Notes: generated by a model from the letters alone, not told the origin. DNA of 64,000 nt from Alphaproteobacteria bacterium (GCA_030148665.1 JASBSZ010000007.1:17171-81170); one strand, 5' to 3'. Positions 8,097-18,158 are shown, counted from the first letter of the stretch. A program made the numbers and translations.

Positions 8097-9173
8097 ATGA
8101 CTGCACATCTCTGGGTCCGCGCCGAACAGCGGGAAAACGAACAACGGGTCGGCCTTGCGCCCGAAGGCGCCGCCGAGCTGATCGCGCAAGGCATCCGCGT
8201 CACGGTCGAGGAATCATCCTGCCGCGCCATCCCCATCGACGGCTACCGACAGGCCGGCGCCGAGATCGCCCCCGAGGGCAGCTGGCCCGACGCCCCCGAT
8301 GACACCGTCATCTTCGGCCTCAAGGAACTGCCCGACGATGGCACGCCGCTGCGCCACCGCCACATCATGTTCGGCCATGCCTTCAAGGGCCAGGCCGACG
8401 GCCCCGCCCTGCTGCGCAGGTTTCGCGCGGGCGGCGGCGTGCTGTATGATCTGGAATACCTGACCCATGACGATGGCCGGCGCGTTGCCGCATTCGGCTA
8501 TTGGGCGGGCTATGCCGGTGCCGCCGTGGGCCTCAAGGTCTGGGTGGCGCAACAGGCGGGCGATCTGCCCGGCCCCGCGCGTGTGGGCACCTATGCCGAC
8601 AGGCAGGCGCTGCTGGATGAACTGGCAGACGACATGAAAGCGGCACTTTCCAATGGCGCCGCAATGCCGCGTGCCATCATCATCGGTGCCAAGGGGCGGG
8701 TCGGCAGCGGCGCGGGCGATCTGCTGCAACAGATGGGACTGGAAATCACCCGCTGGGATATCGAGGAAACCGCCTCGGGCGGCCCTTTCCCCGAGGTTCT
8801 TGAGCACGAGATCTTTGTCAACTGCGTGATGGCGCTGCCCGGCATCCCCGTATTCGTGCCCAAATCCGCGCTTTCCGCCCCGCGCCGCCTGAGCGTGGTT
8901 GCGGATGTATCCTGTGACCCCAGCAGCGACTATAACCCCGTGCCGATCTATGACCACGCGACCAGCTTTGACGCCCCGGTGATCCGCACAACCGACGGCC
9001 CGCCGCCGCTGGATGTCATGGCCATCGACAACCTGCCCTCGATGCTGCCACTGGAAAGCAGCCAGGATTACGCGGCACAGCTGCTGCCGGCGCTGCGAAC
9101 CATCACCGACATGAACAGCGGCATCTGGGCGCGTGCAGCGGCCATATTCGAGGAACACGCCGCCAAGGCCTGA
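8097..9173 (+). CDS. Saccharopine dehydrogenase, Lys1-type (NAD+, L-lysine-forming)
   Basis: 358 aa from the ATG at 8097 behind GGAAAGGAG; an in-frame extension to 7956 runs through the repeat and is discounted. The N-terminal half resembles the alanine dehydrogenase/PNT superfamily (LWVRAEQRENEQRVGLAPEGA, then FGHAFKGQ and YDLEYL). The C-terminal half has IIIGAKGRVGSGAGDLL, the nucleotide-binding loop, and later DVSCDPSSDYNP. This family interconverts saccharopine with lysine plus 2-oxoglutarate using NAD+. The gene sits 12 nt before a second saccharopine dehydrogenase-type gene, so the two probably act in sequence on lysine and saccharopine. Lysine degradation is the likelier direction in this group, because alphaproteobacteria normally make lysine by the diaminopimelate route. 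Confidence 0.85.
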   Translation: MTAHLWVRAEQRENEQRVGLAPEGAAELIAQGIRVTVEESSCRAIPIDGYRQAGAEIAPEGSWPDAPDDTVIFGLKELPDDGTPLRHRHIMFGHAFKGQADGPALLRRFRAGGGVLYDLEYLTHDDGRRVAAFGYWAGYAGAAVGLKVWVAQQAGDLPGPARVGTYADRQALLDELADDMKAALSNGAAMPRAIIIGAKGRVGSGAGDLLQQMGLEITRWDIEETASGGPFPEVLEHEIFVNCVMALPGIPVFVPKSALSAPRRLSVVADVSCDPSSDYNPVPIYDHATSFDAPVIRTTDGPPPLDVMAIDNLPSMLPLESSQDYAAQLLPALRTITDMNSGIWARAAAIFEEHAAKA

Positions 9174-9185
9174 AAGGATGACGAG

Positions 9186-10343
9186 ATGAGCAGAATTCAC
9201 TGGATCGGCACCGGCCTGTCAGCCATCCCCGGCCTGCGTCGGCTGATCGAGCGCGGCCATGACATCACCGTCTGGAACCGCACCCTTGACAAGGCCCGCG
9301 CGGCCGTGGGCGACCTGACCGACAACATTCGCCCCTTTACCATCGAGGCCGTGGGCGACGCCCTGAACCCCGGCGATATTCTGGTTTCCATGCTGCCCGG
9401 CGACTGGCATGTGCCCCTGGCGCAGCTCTGCCTTGCAAAGGAGGCGCATTTCGCATCGACCTCGTATATCTCGCCCGAGATGCGCGCGCTTGACGCCACG
9501 GCCCGCGACAAGGGGCTGGCGCTGGTCAACGAGGTCGGGCTTGACCCCGGCATCGACCATGTGATGGCCCATTGGCTGATGGCCGATTACCGCGCATCCC
9601 CTGCCTTTGACGCCGAAAACGAGCTGTCCTTCATTTCCTATTGCGGCGGCATTCCGAAACACGAAAACCCCTTCCGGTACAAGTTTTCCTGGTCACCGCT
9701 GGGTGTGCTGAAGGCGCTGAAATCGCCGTCACGTTCGATTCAGGACTTTCGCGAATATGAGGTTGATCGCCCCTGGAACGCCATTTCCAGCTACACCGCG
9801 CCCCTGCAACAGCCCGAGGAATTCGAGGTTTACCCGAACCGCGACTCGATCCCCTTCATGGCGGAATACGGGTTTGATCCCAGCTGGAAGGTCAGGCAAT
9901 TCGTGCGCGGCACCCTGCGCCTGAACGGCTGGGCCGAGGCCTGGGCCGATGTGTTTCGCGAAATCGAAACCCTGCAAGGTGAAACAGGCGAGGCCCGCCT
10001 GAAAGAGATGTCCGACCAGTTCTGGCGCGACAACGCCTATGGCAAGGGCGAGCCGGATCGCGTGGTGCTGTGCGTCGCACTAAAGGCAGACCGCGACGGC
10101 AGAGTGGTCTATCACAAGACCTATGCGCTGGATGCCTTTGGTAATGAACAGGGCAGCGCGATGGCGCAGCTCGTTTCGATCCCGCTGTCTCTGACCATCG
10201 AGGCCGTGCTGAACGGTGAAATCGCCGCCGGGGTTTCGGCAGCCCCCAGCGATCCGAAACTGGTCACCCGCTGGATGGAAACCGTCGGCGGGATCGCGCA
10301 ACATCTGGCGGTGGTGGATCATCTGGCAGCGGGCAACGCCTGA
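9186..10343 (+). CDS. Saccharopine dehydrogenase, Lys9-type
   Basis: 385 aa. The N-terminus has a Rossmann-type start (IHWIGTGLSAIPGLRRLIERG) and continues ITVWNRTLDKA. NEVGLDPGIDHVMAHWL and SYCGGIPKHENPFRYKFSWS are typical of the saccharopine dehydrogenase C-terminal family, which cleaves saccharopine to glutamate and aminoadipate semialdehyde. The start at 9186 follows AGGATGACGAG and is 12 nt from the preceding stop, so it belongs to a two-gene operon. The nucleotide-binding loop lacks the textbook GxGxxG spacing (GTGLSA). No aminoadipate semialdehyde dehydrogenase gene follows; the next gene, dnaE, is convergent. Together the pair would convert lysine to the semialdehyde in the cytoplasm. 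Confidence 0.83.
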   Translation: MSRIHWIGTGLSAIPGLRRLIERGHDITVWNRTLDKARAAVGDLTDNIRPFTIEAVGDALNPGDILVSMLPGDWHVPLAQLCLAKEAHFASTSYISPEMRALDATARDKGLALVNEVGLDPGIDHVMAHWLMADYRASPAFDAENELSFISYCGGIPKHENPFRYKFSWSPLGVLKALKSPSRSIQDFREYEVDRPWNAISSYTAPLQQPEEFEVYPNRDSIPFMAEYGFDPSWKVRQFVRGTLRLNGWAEAWADVFREIETLQGETGEARLKEMSDQFWRDNAYGKGEPDRVVLCVALKADRDGRVVYHKTYALDAFGNEQGSAMAQLVSIPLSLTIEAVLNGEIAAGVSAAPSDPKLVTRWMETVGGIAQHLAVVDHLAAGNA

Positions 10344-10384
10344 CCGGAGTATGGCAGGGGGCGGGTGCGAACAAGACATGCCCG

Positions 10385-13300
10385 CTAGAAATCCTCGACC
10401 TCGACGACGCCCGGCAGGTGGCGCAGGGCGCCCCTGACCTGTGGGTTGACGGCGAACTCATCGCCAAGCGCCATCTCGACCTCTCCGGGCAGGGCTGGAT
10501 CAACGAGGCACAGCCGCACCGGCCCGCGCGTGCGCCGCGATGCCCCCTCGCCCGCCTTTGCCAGTGTTTCGGCCAGCACCGGAATGCCGGCGGCGTCATT
10601 TATCCTGACCACCAGCCCCATCGCCGCGGCATCGGCCACCGCCACATCGACCGGCTGAACCGAGCGCGCCAGCAGTTTCAGCTGGTCGCCCTCGATATCG
10701 GCCTCGACCGCCAGCACCACATTGTTGCCCACCTCGAGATGGGCGCGATACCGTTCCAGCGTGTCGGAAAATACCGTCACCTCGTATCGCCCGGTCGCAT
10801 CTGACAGCTGCACAAAGGCAAAGCGGTTGCCGCGGGCGGATTTGCGTTCCTGCTTGCCCTCGATGGTGCCGGCGATCCTGGCCGCCACACGCGCGCCCTG
10901 CGCCTTTTGGCGCAGCTCGGCAAGCGTCAGCACGTTCTTGCGCGCAAGCGGCCCGCGATAGTCATCCAGCGGATGGCCCGACAGATAGAACCCGATCGCC
11001 TGATGTTCCTGGCCAAGACGTTCGACCGGCAGCCAGTCGGCAACATTGGGCAGGCGCGGCGGCGGCAGATCCTCGCCGCTGTCGCCGAACAGCCCGCCCT
11101 GGGCCGAGGCGCGTTCCTCATGCAGGGCGGCCGACCATGCGGTCAGCTTGTCAATCGACTGAAACACCTTGAGGCGATTGCGTTCCAGCGCATCAAAGGC
11201 CCCCGCGCGCGCCAGCATCTCCAGCGGGCGTTTGCCGATGCGCTTCATGTCCACGCGGCGGGCGAAATCGAACAGGTCGGTGAACGGGTGGTCGCCGCGG
11301 CCCTGTTCGATCAGGCGCATGGCCTCGACCCCGACATTTTTCAGCGCGCCCAGCGCATAGTGGATCTGCCCGTCATGCACGCTGAACAGGGCTTCGGATC
11401 GGTTCACGCAGGGCGGCACCAGCGGGATTTCAAGGCGCTTGACCTCTTCGATATAGATGCCCAACTTGTCGGTCAGGTGGATGTCGCAATTCATCACCGC
11501 GGCCATGAATTCCACCGGGTAATTGGCCTTGAGCCAGGCCGTCTGATAGCTGACCACGGCATAGGCGGCGGCGTGCGACTTGTTGAAACCGTAATTGGCG
11601 AATTTTTCCAGCAGATCGAACACCTCGACCGCCTTTTTCTCGTCCACGCCGTTCTTGCGCGCGCCAGAGATGAATTTCGGGCGCTCGGCGTCCATCGCCT
11701 CCTTGATCTTCTTGCCCATGGCGCGGCGCAGCAGGTCGGCGCCGCCCAGCGTGTAACCCGCCATTTCCTGGGCAATCTGCATCACCTGTTCCTGATAGAC
11801 GATGATGCCCTGGGTTTCGTCAAGAATATGGTCGATCGAGGGGTGCAGGCGGTCGCGTTCCTCGACCCCGTTCTTGACCTTGCAGAATTTTGGGATGTTT
11901 TCCATCGGCCCCGGCCGATACAGCGCCACCAGTGCCACGATATCCTCGATGCAGGTGGGCTTCATCTGGCGGAGCGCGTCCATCATGCCGCTGCTTTCAA
12001 CCTGGAACACGGCAACGGTTTTGGCGCTGGCATATAGCTGATAGGTCTTTTCATCGTCCAGCGGGATATGGCCGATATCCACCTCAACCCCGCGCAGCTT
12101 CAGCAGATCCAGCGCGTTCTTGATGACAGTCAGGGTTTTCAGACCAAGAAAGTCGAATTTCACCAGCCCCGCCTGTTCCACCCATTTCATGTTGAACTGG
12201 GTCGCCGGCATGTCGGATCGCGGATCCTTGTAAAGGGGCACCAGTTCGTCGAGCGGCCGGTCGCCAATCACCACGCCGGCGGCGTGGGTCGAGGCATTGC
12301 GCAACAGCCCCTCGACCTGCTGGGCGTAGGTCAGCATGCGGTTGACCACCTCTTCGGCGGCGGCCTCTTCGCGCAGGCGGGGTTCTTCGGCAAGCGCCTT
12401 TTCGATGCTGACCGGCTTGACCCCCTCGACCGGGATCAGCTTGGACAGGCGATCGACCTGCCCATAGGGCATTTGCAGCACGCGCCCCACATCGCGCACC
12501 GCCGCCTTGGACAGAAGCGCGCCAAAGGTGATGATCTGCGCCACCTTTTCACGGCCATATTTCCGCTGCACATATTCGATCACCTCTTCGCGGCGATCCA
12601 TGCAGAAATCGATGTCGAAGTCGGGCATCGACACCCGCTCGGGGTTGAGGAAGCGTTCGAACAGCAGCTTGTAGCGCAGCGGGTCAAGGTCGGTAATCGT
12701 CAGCGCATAGGCCACCAGCGACCCCGCGCCCGAGCCCCGCCCCGGCCCCACCGGAATATCGTGATCCTTGGCCCATTTGATGAAATCGGCCACGATCAGG
12801 AAATAGCCCGGAAAGCCCATGCTTTCGATGATGCCCAGCTCGAATTCCAGACGTTTTTCGTATTCTTCCACGGGCGCCGCATGGGGAATGACGGCAAGGC
12901 GCGCCTTCAACCCTTCGTGCGCCTGACGGCGCAGTTCTTCGACCTCGTCATCGGCAAAACGCGGCAGGATCGGCTTGCGTTTTTCCACCTTGAAGGCACA
13001 GCGGCGCGCGATCTCGACGGTGTTCTCGATCGCCTCGGGCAGATCGGCGAACAGCACCGCCATTTCCTCGGGCGTCTTGAAATAATGCTGGGGCGTCAGC
13101 TGGCGGCGCGGCTCCTGCTGATCGACATAGGCGCCATCGGCGATGCACAGCAATGCGTCATGGGCCTCGTACATTTCCGCCTTGGGGAAATGCACGTCGT
13201 TGGTGGCGACCAGGGGCAGATCCATGTCGTAGGCGAGTTCGACAAACGCACGCTCGGTCAGGCGCTGGGCCTCGGGCAGTTGCCCATCCTCGGCCGGATG

Positions 13301-13834
13301 GCGCTGGAGTTCGACATACAACCGGTCACCAAACCAGCCCGACAGCTCACGCATCAGCGCCTGCGCCTGATCGTTATGCCCCTCTTGCACCAACGCGCCG
13401 ACAGGGCCCTCCGCGCCGCCGGTCAGGCAGATCACGCCCTCGCAGTGATCGGCAAGCGCGGCCAGCGGCACCCGCGGCATGCCATCGGGGTTTTCCAGAT
13501 AGGCGATGCTGTTCAGCTTCATCAGGTGGCCATAGCCGGCCTCGGACTGGGCCAGAAACACCATCGGCCGGGGCGGCGGCGGGCGGTCGCCCGGATGGGC
13601 GGCGGGCGCATATTCGATATCCATCTGACAGCCGATGATCGGCTGGATGCCGACACCTGCCGCCAGTGTCGAAAACTCCAGCGCGCAGAACATGTTGTTG
13701 GTGTCGGTGACGGCCACGGCAGGCATGCCCGCGTCGGCACACATGCCGGGCAGTTTCTTGACCCGCACCGCCCCTTCCAGAAGGGAATATTCGGTATGCA
13801 GGCGCAGATGGATGAATCGGGGACTGTCGCTCAT
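10385..13834 (-). CDS. dnaE: DNA polymerase III alpha subunit
   Basis: 1149 aa starting MSDSPRFIHLRLHTEYSLLE at 13834. The frame is open to 13978 but the added residues have no family character. The PHP domain occupies about the first 280 residues (HLRLHTEYSLLEGAV, VTDTNNMFCALEF). The catalytic core has GPGRGSGAGSL and PDFDIDFCMDRR with the active-site aspartates. A helix-hairpin-helix and an OB fold follow, and the C-terminal tail ends in HLPGVVEVEDF. Length is close to the family norm of about 1160. It is the replicative polymerase. No strong ribosome binding site is seen before the ATG. The gene stands alone, divergent from the hydroxyisourate hydrolase gene and convergent with the saccharopine pair. 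Confidence 0.96.
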   Translation of the reverse strand: MSDSPRFIHLRLHTEYSLLEGAVRVKKLPGMCADAGMPAVAVTDTNNMFCALEFSTLAAGVGIQPIIGCQMDIEYAPAAHPGDRPPPPRPMVFLAQSEAGYGHLMKLNSIAYLENPDGMPRVPLAALADHCEGVICLTGGAEGPVGALVQEGHNDQAQALMRELSGWFGDRLYVELQRHPAEDGQLPEAQRLTERAFVELAYDMDLPLVATNDVHFPKAEMYEAHDALLCIADGAYVDQQEPRRQLTPQHYFKTPEEMAVLFADLPEAIENTVEIARRCAFKVEKRKPILPRFADDEVEELRRQAHEGLKARLAVIPHAAPVEEYEKRLEFELGIIESMGFPGYFLIVADFIKWAKDHDIPVGPGRGSGAGSLVAYALTITDLDPLRYKLLFERFLNPERVSMPDFDIDFCMDRREEVIEYVQRKYGREKVAQIITFGALLSKAAVRDVGRVLQMPYGQVDRLSKLIPVEGVKPVSIEKALAEEPRLREEAAAEEVVNRMLTYAQQVEGLLRNASTHAAGVVIGDRPLDELVPLYKDPRSDMPATQFNMKWVEQAGLVKFDFLGLKTLTVIKNALDLLKLRGVEVDIGHIPLDDEKTYQLYASAKTVAVFQVESSGMMDALRQMKPTCIEDIVALVALYRPGPMENIPKFCKVKNGVEERDRLHPSIDHILDETQGIIVYQEQVMQIAQEMAGYTLGGADLLRRAMGKKIKEAMDAERPKFISGARKNGVDEKKAVEVFDLLEKFANYGFNKSHAAAYAVVSYQTAWLKANYPVEFMAAVMNCDIHLTDKLGIYIEEVKRLEIPLVPPCVNRSEALFSVHDGQIHYALGALKNVGVEAMRLIEQGRGDHPFTDLFDFARRVDMKRIGKRPLEMLARAGAFDALERNRLKVFQSIDKLTAWSAALHEERASAQGGLFGDSGEDLPPPRLPNVADWLPVERLGQEHQAIGFYLSGHPLDDYRGPLARKNVLTLAELRQKAQGARVAARIAGTIEGKQERKSARGNRFAFVQLSDATGRYEVTVFSDTLERYRAHLEVGNNVVLAVEADIEGDQLKLLARSVQPVDVAVADAAAMGLVVRINDAAGIPVLAETLAKAGEGASRRTRGPVRLCLVDPALPGEVEMALGDEFAVNPQVRGALRHLPGVVEVEDF

Positions 13835-13959
13835 GCCGGGCAGAATAGGGACAAGAGGCAGCGCGTGAAAGTGCCCATTGGCGGGATTTCCGGAAAACCG
13901 ATTGCGCTTTCCCGATGCACCGCTAACCTGTTGGCAGCACGGAAAAAAGGAAATCTCGC

Positions 13960-14307
13960 ATGGGAAAACTGACGACACATGTTCTGGACACGGCGCTGGG
14001 CAGGCCCGCCGCGGGTCTGAGGATCGAGCTGTTTCGCCTGTCGGGCGAACGCATCAGGCTGGCCGACGTCACGACCAACGCCGATGGCCGGGTCGATGCC
14101 CCGCTGCTGGAGGGTGACGCCTTTGCCCCCGGCGAATACGAGCTGCTGTTTCACGCTGGCGATTATCTCGAACAGACGGGGCAGAATCTGCCCGAGCCGA
14201 AATTCCTTGATCTCATCCCTCTGCGCTTTGGCATTGCCGAGGACAGCCACTATCATGTTCCACTGTTGCTGTCGCCCTTTGGCTATTCAACCTACAGAGG
14301 AAGCTGA
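13960..14307 (+). CDS. uraH: 5-hydroxyisourate hydrolase (transthyretin-like)
   Basis: 115 aa, a full-length HIUase. It opens [19 protein letters not shown], carrying the conserved His near the N-terminus and Arg-containing [31 protein letters not shown] gives the second conserved His and the diagnostic C-terminal YRGS tetrapeptide. The enzyme hydrolyses 5-hydroxyisourate, the product of urate oxidation, to OHCU in the ureide pathway. The start is preceded by AAAAGGAA. It lies 141 bp upstream of xdhA on the same strand, so purine catabolism genes are clustered here. No urate oxidase or OHCU decarboxylase gene is in the window. Confidence 0.92.
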   Translation: MGKLTTHVLDTALGRPAAGLRIELFRLSGERIRLADVTTNADGRVDAPLLEGDAFAPGEYELLFHAGDYLEQTGQNLPEPKFLDLIPLRFGIAEDSHYHVPLLLSPFGYSTYRGS

Positions 14308-14323
14308 CAAAAAACTTGTCAGC
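14303..14323 (+). promoter_or_regulatory. Inverted repeat at the uraH stop
   Basis: GCTGACAA (14303-14310) and TTGTCAGC (14316-14323) form a perfect 8-bp inverted repeat with a 5-nt loop. It includes the uraH stop codon and lies about 125 bp before xdhA. It could be a weak terminator, as no T run follows, or an operator for the xdh operon. A possible -35 (TTGTCA, 14316-14321) overlaps the right arm. Confidence 0.35.
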
Positions 14324-14448
14324 GGGGGGAGTGTCGGCTTAACCTTTCGCTCAGTCTGACAGACAGGGAGGGTCGCGCATCTGCTTTACGTCGCATCGGG
14401 CAGTGCGCAAATGACCAGACGCAAAAGAAGGCGGCGGTATATGACAAG

Positions 14449-15849
14449 ATGGAGATCGCGTTTCTTCTGAATGGAGAGACCATTCGACTTCGGATTCAGT
14501 CGGCAACGACCAGCCTGCTCGAATGGCTGAGGGAATCGCAAAACCTTACCGGAACCAAGGAAGGATGCAACGAGGGCGACTGCGGCGCCTGCACGGTGAT
14601 GGTGACAAGCCTCGCCGATGACGGCAGCGTGCGCAGGCAAGCCATGAACGCCTGCATCCTGTTTCTGCCCCAGCTGCACGGCAAGGCGGTCCGCACGGTC
14701 GAAGGCGTGGCCCTGCCCGACGGCAACCTGCATCCGGTGCAGCAGGCGATGGTTGAACATCACGGCAGCCAGTGCGGTTTCTGCACGCCGGGGATCGTGA
14801 TGTCCCTGACCACGGCACATGCTCAGGGCAGGGATGATTTCGATAATGTGCTGGCCGGCAATCTGTGCCGCTGCACGGGTTATGCCCCGATCATCCGCGC
14901 CGCCGAGGCCGCCCATGACGCCCCCGTGCCGGAATGGGCGCAGGAAGATATCGACAAGTTGCGCATGCTGAAAGGCGGGGACGGCGGCGATGCATACCGC
15001 CCGAGGGATCTCGACCAGTTCGCCGGCTGGTATGCCGACAACCCCGACGCAACCCTGATCGCCGGGGCAACCGATGTCGGGCTGTGGGTGACCAAGCGCC
15101 TGCAGGATCTGCCCAAGGTCTGTTTCCTTGGCGGTATTGCGGAATTGCAGCGCGTCGAGACGCGCGACGATCACCTATGGATCGGCGCGGGCGTCAACCT
15201 GAACGACCTGCGCGAATTCATTGCCCCTTTCCACCCGGATTTCGCCGAACTGATCCGTCGTTATGGCTCGATGCAGGTGCGCAATGCGGCGACCATTGGT
15301 GGCAATATCGCCAATGGTTCGCCCATCGGTGACGGCCCGCCGGCGCTGATCGCGCTGGGTGCCACGCTGCATCTGCGGCGCGGAAATGACCGGCGCGCGA
15401 TCCCGCTCGAGGATTTCTTTGTCACCTATGGCAAGCAGGATCGCCAGGCGGGCGAATTTGTCGAGGGGGTTTCGATCCCGCGTCAGGCGGACAATCTGAG
15501 ATGCTACAAGATTTCCAAACGCTTCGATCAGGATATCTCGGCGCTCTGCGGTTGTTTCAACATCGCGGTAGAGGATGGTCGCGTCACCAGTGCCCGCATC
15601 GCCTTTGGCGGCATGGCAGCAACGCCCAGGCGCGCCCTGAATGTCGAGGCGGCCCTTGTCGGCAAGGCCTGGGATGAGGCCACGATCCGCGCCGCGCAGC
15701 CCGCCTTTGCCGATGATTACGCCCCCATTTCCGACATGCGGGCATCGGGCGAATACCGGCTGATGACGGCACAAAACCTGCTGCTGCGCGCCTATCACGA
15801 AAGCCACCCCGACCACGGCCCCACCCGTGTGCTGGAGGTGCAGCCATGA
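14449..15849 (+). CDS. xdhA: Xanthine dehydrogenase small subunit (FeS and FAD)
   Basis: 466 aa. The N-terminal [2Fe-2S] domain has CNEGDCGACTVMV plus a later Cys at NACILF. The second [2Fe-2S] domain has CGFCTPGIVMSL and LCRCTGYAPII. The FAD-binding domain (about residues 180-350) shows GATDVGLWVTK and VRNAATIGGNIANGSPIGD, followed by the CO dehydrogenase flavoprotein C-terminal domain. It transfers electrons from the molybdenum subunit to NAD+ while hypoxanthine and xanthine are oxidised to urate in the cytoplasm. Its stop overlaps the xdhB start (ATGA). It is the first gene of an xdhABC-transporter operon. Confidence 0.95.
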   Translation: MEIAFLLNGETIRLRIQSATTSLLEWLRESQNLTGTKEGCNEGDCGACTVMVTSLADDGSVRRQAMNACILFLPQLHGKAVRTVEGVALPDGNLHPVQQAMVEHHGSQCGFCTPGIVMSLTTAHAQGRDDFDNVLAGNLCRCTGYAPIIRAAEAAHDAPVPEWAQEDIDKLRMLKGGDGGDAYRPRDLDQFAGWYADNPDATLIAGATDVGLWVTKRLQDLPKVCFLGGIAELQRVETRDDHLWIGAGVNLNDLREFIAPFHPDFAELIRRYGSMQVRNAATIGGNIANGSPIGDGPPALIALGATLHLRRGNDRRAIPLEDFFVTYGKQDRQAGEFVEGVSIPRQADNLRCYKISKRFDQDISALCGCFNIAVEDGRVTSARIAFGGMAATPRRALNVEAALVGKAWDEATIRAAQPAFADDYAPISDMRASGEYRLMTAQNLLLRAYHESHPDHGPTRVLEVQP

Positions 15850-18158
15850 GTGTCAACAAACCCCTGCCCCATGACGCGGCACGGCTGCATGTAACAGGTG
15901 CGGCCCGCTATACCGACGATCTGCCGACGCCTGCAAACACCCTGCATCTGGCCTTTGGCCTGTCGGAAATCGCCTGCGGCGTGATCCGGTCGATCAACCT
16001 CGATGCCGTGCGCACCGCCCCCGGCGTGGTTTCGGTTCTGACCGCCGATGACCTGCCCGGCGAAAATGACGTTTCCGCCGCCGCCCATGACGAGCCGCTC
16101 TTGTCTGACGGCAGCATCCATTATGCCGGGCAGCCGATCTTTCTGGTGATTGCGGGCAGCCACATGGCCGCGCGCAAGGCGGCGCGGCTGGCGGTGATCG
16201 AATATGACGAACTGCCCGCCCTGCTGAGCATCGACGACGCGATCGAGGCCGACAGCTGTTTCGAGGAACCGCTGCAATTCCTCAAGGGCGACCCGGACAG
16301 CGCGATTGCCTCGGCCCCGCACAGGATCGGCGGAACGCTGGAAATGGGCGGGCAGGAACATTTCTATCTGGAGGGCCAGGTCGCACTGGCCCTGCCGCAG
16401 GAAGACGGCGACATGCTGGTGCATGCCTCGACCCAGCACCCCAGCGAGATCCAGCACAAGGTGGCCGAGGCGCTGGCCATGCCCTTCAACGCGGTGCGTG
16501 TCGAAACGCGGCGCATGGGCGGCGGCTTTGGCGGCAAGGAAAGCCAGGGCAACGCGCTGGCTGTGGCCTGTGCGGTGGCCGCGCGCCTGACGGGACGGCC
16601 CTGCAAGATGCGCTATGACCGCGATGACGACATGATCATCACCGGCAAGCGCCATGATTTTCGCATCAAATACCGGGTCGGGTTCGATGACGAGGGGCGC
16701 ATCCTTGGCGTGGATTTCACCCAATATGCGCGCTGTGGCTGGGCGCAGGATCTTTCGCTGCCGGTCGCCGACCGCGCCATGCTGCATGCCGACAACGCCT
16801 ATCACCTGCCCAATGCACGGATCATTTCGCATCGTTTGCGCACGAACACCGTGTCGAACACCGCCTATCGCGGATTTGGCGGCCCGCAAGGCGTGCTGGG
16901 GATCGAGCGCGTGGTTGACCATATCGCCCACGCGCTGGGCCTTGACCCCCTGGTCGTGCGGCAACGGAATTTCTATACCTCTTTCAACAAGCTGAACGAT
17001 GGGCAGCGGCCACAAACCACGCCCTATCATCAGAAAATCGAGGATTCGATCATTGACGAGCTGGTCGCGGCCTTGGTCGAGAAATCCGACTATCACGCCC
17101 GCCGCAAGGCGATTGCCGACTGGAATGCACAAAACCCTGTCCTGAAAAAGGGCATCGCGCTGACGCCGGTGAAATTCGGCATTTCGTTCACGCTGACCTT
17201 TCTGAACCAGGCGGGCGCGCTGGTGCATGTCTATTCGGATGGCTCGATCCACCTGAACCACGGCGGCACCGAGATGGGCCAGGGCCTGTTCACCAAGGTC
17301 GCGCAGGTGGCCGCGCAATCCTTTGGCCTGCCGCTTGAGGCCGTCAAGATCACCGCAACCGATACCGGCAAGGTGCCCAATACCTCGGCCACGGCGGCAA
17401 GCTCGGGCTCTGATCTCAACGGCATGGCGGTCAAGGCGGCCTGCGACACGCTGCGCAGCCGGATTTCCGATTTCCTGCGCGATCATTTCGATGCGCCGGA
17501 ATCGGATGTCACCTTTGCCGATGGCAAGGTGCGCGTGGGCAACCACGAGCTGCCCTTTGCCGAGGTCGCGCAGCTGGCCTATCAGAACCGGATATCGCTG
17601 TCGTCAACCGGGTTTTATGCAACACCCGACATCCAATGGGATCGCGTCAAGGGCCGCGGTCGCCCGTTCTATTATTTCGCCTATGGCGCCGCCGTGACCG
17701 AGGTCGTGATCGACACCCTGACCGGCGAAAACCGTATCCTGCGCACCGATATCATCCATGATGTGGGGCGTTCCCTGAACCCGGCGCTGGATATCGGTCA
17801 GATCGAGGGCGGCTATGTGCAGGGCGCCGGCTGGCTGACCACCGAAGAACTGGTCTGGGACGACAAGGGCCGGCTGACGACGCACGCGCCCTCGACCTAC
17901 AAGATCCCGGCCTGTTCCGACCGCCCACGCATCTTCAACGTCGCGCTGTGGGAAGGTGGCGAGAACCGCGCCGAGACAATCTATCGCTCCAAGGCGGTGG
18001 GCGAGCCGCCCTTCATGCTGGGCATCTCGGCCTTCATGGCGCTGAGCGACGCGCTGGCAGCCTGTTCAAACGGCGCATATCCGGCACTTGACGCGCCCGC
18101 CACGGCGGAACGCATATTGACGACCTTGAGCCGCCTGCAAAGCGGAGGCGCTGGATGA
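15846..18158 (+). CDS. xdhB: Xanthine dehydrogenase molybdopterin-binding subunit
   Basis: 770 aa, full length for XdhB. Early residues KPLPHDAARLHVTGAARYTDD are the family opening. Cofactor and active-site motifs include GQEHFYLEGQ, RRMGGGFGGKESQ, NTAYRGFGGPQG and GGTEMGQGLFTKV. Near the C-terminus, AVGEPPFMLGIS contains the glutamate that acts as catalytic base. It holds the molybdenum cofactor and hydroxylates hypoxanthine or xanthine. Both its start and its stop overlap neighbouring genes by 4 nt, so xdhA, xdhB and xdhC are translationally coupled. Confidence 0.95.
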   Translation: MSVNKPLPHDAARLHVTGAARYTDDLPTPANTLHLAFGLSEIACGVIRSINLDAVRTAPGVVSVLTADDLPGENDVSAAAHDEPLLSDGSIHYAGQPIFLVIAGSHMAARKAARLAVIEYDELPALLSIDDAIEADSCFEEPLQFLKGDPDSAIASAPHRIGGTLEMGGQEHFYLEGQVALALPQEDGDMLVHASTQHPSEIQHKVAEALAMPFNAVRVETRRMGGGFGGKESQGNALAVACAVAARLTGRPCKMRYDRDDDMIITGKRHDFRIKYRVGFDDEGRILGVDFTQYARCGWAQDLSLPVADRAMLHADNAYHLPNARIISHRLRTNTVSNTAYRGFGGPQGVLGIERVVDHIAHALGLDPLVVRQRNFYTSFNKLNDGQRPQTTPYHQKIEDSIIDELVAALVEKSDYHARRKAIADWNAQNPVLKKGIALTPVKFGISFTLTFLNQAGALVHVYSDGSIHLNHGGTEMGQGLFTKVAQVAAQSFGLPLEAVKITATDTGKVPNTSATAASSGSDLNGMAVKAACDTLRSRISDFLRDHFDAPESDVTFADGKVRVGNHELPFAEVAQLAYQNRISLSSTGFYATPDIQWDRVKGRGRPFYYFAYGAAVTEVVIDTLTGENRILRTDIIHDVGRSLNPALDIGQIEGGYVQGAGWLTTEELVWDDKGRLTTHAPSTYKIPACSDRPRIFNVALWEGGENRAETIYRSKAVGEPPFMLGISAFMALSDALAACSNGAYPALDAPATAERILTTLSRLQSGGAG

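Noticed and set aside
12068..13972. A 634-codon open frame opposite dnaE
   Set aside because: Shadow of a conserved polymerase gene; no recognisable motif.
15795..17546. A 583-codon open frame opposite xdhB
   Set aside because: Shadow frame of a well conserved gene with ATGA-coupled neighbours.
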